This document shows, piece after piece, positions 49,917-51,825 of a DNA stretch of 51,825 nucleotides. Each line of letters opens with the position of its first letter. Position 1 is the stretch's first letter. The DNA is from CAADGU01 sp964581605 (GTDB lineage: Bacteria; Chloroflexota; Anaerolineae; Promineifilales; Promineifilaceae): contig CAZOPF010000034.1 in NCBI GenBank assembly GCA_964581605.1, positions 1 to 51,825 of the forward strand. The letters run 5' to 3'. A program made the translations under genes and the position numbers. The notes below the pieces were generated by a model that worked only from the letters and a program-made list of their open reading frames with translations, made no database searches and was not told the DNA's origin.

Positions 49917-50564
49917 ATGGGGTGGAATGAGATGAACAATGTTTTGACGGCCGTAAATCCACTGAAAAACGCGCTTTGGGGAAACGGCCGTGCCCGTTAC
50001 CAGACCGCCAGGCGCATTTCCCAATTCAGCAGCCCGCCCATCACCGGGATAGCCACGTTATTGTTATGTGCCACTGCTGCCCAATCGCCGTTTGCCTGGC
50101 AGTGGGCGGCCGTTTATGCTATCCTGTCCACCCTGCTACCCATGCTCTTTGTCTACTGGCTCTACCGGCAAGGGCATGTTACCGATTTGAACATGAATCG
50201 GCGGGAGGAGCGTTTTTGGCCCTATGTGGCGTTTATCATGGGTGCAACGGCCGGTTGGTGGCTGTTAACGGCCGTTGCCGCCCCCCTCTTGCTGCAATTA
50301 CTGGCAACCATAGTGGTTATTCAGGCCCTTCTCAGCTTCTTAATCACCACCCGTTGGAAAATTAGCGCCCACAGCTCCCATGCCGCCACCTTGATGACAC
50401 TGGCGCTCTACCTGTATGGGGCGACGGCCGTGCCCATCATCATAGCCCTCCCCCTTATTGCCTGGTCACGTGTTTACCTGAACCGGCACACACCAGCACA
50501 GGTCATAGCTGGCGCCTGGATGGGTGTGTTAACCAGTGCCGCTATTCTCACCTGCGGAGGCTGA
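49917..50564 (+). CDS. PAP2-superfamily-like membrane protein
   Basis: About 215 residues, six hydrophobic segments. The PAP2-type signatures are partly conserved: HSSHAATLMT (motif 2) and SRVYLNRHTPAQVIAGA (motif 3), with no clear motif 1, so catalytic activity is uncertain. It is 2 bp upstream of the glycosyltransferase gene, pointing to a shared lipid-linked role. Confidence 0.75.
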   Translation: MGWNEMNNVLTAVNPLKNALWGNGRARYQTARRISQFSSPPITGIATLLLCATAAQSPFAWQWAAVYAILSTLLPMLFVYWLYRQGHVTDLNMNRREERFWPYVAFIMGATAGWWLLTAVAAPLLLQLLATIVVIQALLSFLITTRWKISAHSSHAATLMTLALYLYGATAVPIIIALPLIAWSRVYLNRHTPAQVIAGAWMGVLTSAAILTCGG

Positions 50565-50566
50565 TA

Positions 50567-51754
50567 TTGCCGGAAATGAATTGCCCGCGCATCCTGCTCC
50601 TTTGTTCTGATGCCGGTTTTGGGCACCGTAGCGCGGCTCAGGCCATTGCTGCCGCCATTGAAGACAACTATGCAGGCCAATGCCAGGTGGAAATTGTAAA
50701 TCCCCTCAATGCGCGGCGTGCGCCCGGCATCCTGCGCCGTACCGAGTCTGAATATGATGACCTGGTGCGTAACTGGCCGGAATTATATCGCCTGGGCTAC
50801 CAGGCAAATGAGATGCTCGTAACCAGCACCCTGTTGGAGAGTCTGCTCACTGTTTTGCTGTATGAGGCCATGCGGCTGCTGCTCAACCAATATGATCCCC
50901 ACGTGATTATTACCACCTACCCCTTTTACCAGCCGCCCCTATGGGCTTACTTTTCCCTCAAAAACCGGCAAATACCCACCATCACTGTGATTACAGACCT
51001 GGCAGATGTTCACCGGCTCTGGTTTCACCGCCTGGCCGATTATTGTGTGGCGCCCACGCCGGCCGTTGCCGAATTGGCCGTATCCTATGGAATTGAGCCG
51101 TCAAAGATCAAGGTCTGGGGCATTCCGATTCATCCCCAATTTGCCCACAAACCGGCTGACCGGCACGCCTTGCGGCAGCAGTTGGGCTGGCAACCCGATA
51201 GGATGACGGTGTTGGCGGTGGGGAGTAAACGGGTGAGCAAGTTACCGGGTTTTTTGCGGCCGTTGAACCATTCTGGCTTACCCATTCAGTTAGCTGTTGT
51301 GGCCGGCGGCGATGAGGAGATGTTTCAGGAATTACGCACGACAAAATGGCATTTGCCGACCCACGTGTATAACTTTGTAGATAACATGGCTGAACTGATG
51401 CACGCGGCCGATGGCGTTATTTGCAAGGCAGGTGGCCTGACGGTGACCGAATCATTGGCCTGTGGTTTGCCCATGCTGCTCATTGATGCCATACCGGGGC
51501 AGGAAACAGGCAATGCCGAATATGCGATGCGTGTCGGCGCGGCCGACCTGGTGCGCAAACCGATATTACTGCTGGAAACTGTATTCCACTGGTTGATGGA
51601 TGATGCGGCCTTGTGGCAACAACGCGCCGCTAATGCCCGGCGTGTAGGGCAGCCCCACGCGGCCTACCACGTGGCTGACCTGGCTTACGAATTAGCCAGC
51701 CAGGGACCCTACCGCCGCCGTAATTTTCGTGTTTCCAGGGCTGCACCGGGGTGA
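50567..51754 (+). CDS. MGDG-synthase-like glycosyltransferase (GT28 type)
   Basis: 395 residues. Two Rossmann domains as in MurG and UgtP: N-terminal DAGFGHRSAAQAI, C-terminal GGDEEMFQEL, KAGGLTVTESLACGLPML (UDP-sugar site). It would add glucose or galactose to diacylglycerol. The TTG start at 50567 has GGAGG at ideal spacing; ATG 50576 is an alternative. Likely co-transcribed with the PAP2-like gene. Confidence 0.88.
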   Translation: MPEMNCPRILLLCSDAGFGHRSAAQAIAAAIEDNYAGQCQVEIVNPLNARRAPGILRRTESEYDDLVRNWPELYRLGYQANEMLVTSTLLESLLTVLLYEAMRLLLNQYDPHVIITTYPFYQPPLWAYFSLKNRQIPTITVITDLADVHRLWFHRLADYCVAPTPAVAELAVSYGIEPSKIKVWGIPIHPQFAHKPADRHALRQQLGWQPDRMTVLAVGSKRVSKLPGFLRPLNHSGLPIQLAVVAGGDEEMFQELRTTKWHLPTHVYNFVDNMAELMHAADGVICKAGGLTVTESLACGLPMLLIDAIPGQETGNAEYAMRVGAADLVRKPILLLETVFHWLMDDAALWQQRAANARRVGQPHAAYHVADLAYELASQGPYRRRNFRVSRAAPG

Positions 51755-51825
51755 TTGAGTGATTGAGTGATTGGGTGATTGAGTGGTTGAGTGGTTGAGT
51801 GATTGGGTAATTACTCAATTACTCA
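51752..51825. repeat. 8-bp-unit tandem repeat (GATTGAGT type), runs off the edge
   Basis: At least seven GATTGAGT/GATTGGGT/GGTTGAGT units in tandem, with the first bases of an inverted partner (AATTACTCAATTACTCA) at the edge. The partner arm may continue beyond the window. Confidence 0.7.

Overview
The window looks like part of a chromosome from an uncultivated Chloroflexota bacterium (Anaerolineae/Ardenticatenia-like). This is an inference from gene content: form II CO-dehydrogenase-type genes, Thr/Pro-rich lipoprotein stalks, several M42 aminopeptidases, a TGS-uridine-kinase fusion, and a GC-rich genome saturated with one palindrome, ACGGCCGT. No 16S gene is present, so the assignment is tentative. 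Coding density is high and the genes are mostly housekeeping or stress related. Intergenic spaces are often filled with hairpins built from degenerate 7-9 bp tandem units.

Left part (1-18,100): three consecutive M42 metallo-aminopeptidases and a membrane-anchored Thr/Pro-rich protein on the minus strand; a Fic AMPylase with a WD40 scrap behind it; an orphan multi-domain sensor histidine kinase; a P2A (Ca2+-type) ATPase; a coiled-coil protein; a beta-propeller-like lipoprotein followed by a frameshifted second lipoprotein; a helix-turn-strand/HNH nuclease pair with overlapping ends; and a clostripain (C11) lipoprotein.

Middle (18,150-23,410): the most unusual region. On the minus strand a sigma70-like promoter and a possible terminator/antiterminator leader precede an array of about 20 tRNA genes covering 18 amino acids (no recognisable Cys or Val). 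It ends in three tRNA-like structured RNAs and then a TROVE/Ro60 (Rsr) gene and an HNH gene. Several array members are abnormal: a tRNA-Lys split by a 55-nt insertion in the anticodon stem, an Arg(CCT) tRNA with an elongated anticodon arm, a Ser(TGA) tRNA whose T arm is replaced by another hairpin, and a Leu(CAG) tRNA lacking the long variable arm. Because Ro60 binds tRNA-mimicking Y RNAs, the tRNA-like RNAs next to the TROVE gene are candidate Y RNAs or a new class of Ro60 clients.

Right part (23,411-51,825): a MerR regulator with a Zn/Cd P1B ATPase; an Mrr-type nuclease; a decayed transposase; an XRE regulator and a TPR protein; aspS; a polyhydroxyalkanoate-granule module (two phasin-like proteins, PhaR and a DUF1997-like protein) with matching operators; a coxG-coxS-coxL-coxM molybdenum hydroxylase operon; a HEPN/MNT toxin-antitoxin pair broken by an IS3-family remnant; an MDR oxidoreductase; a lytic transglycosylase; a zinc phospholipase-like protein; a TGS-uridine-kinase fusion; a type Ic aspartate aminotransferase; FHA, Usp-like and zinc-ribbon proteins; a PAP2-like membrane protein; and an MGDG-synthase-like glycosyltransferase.
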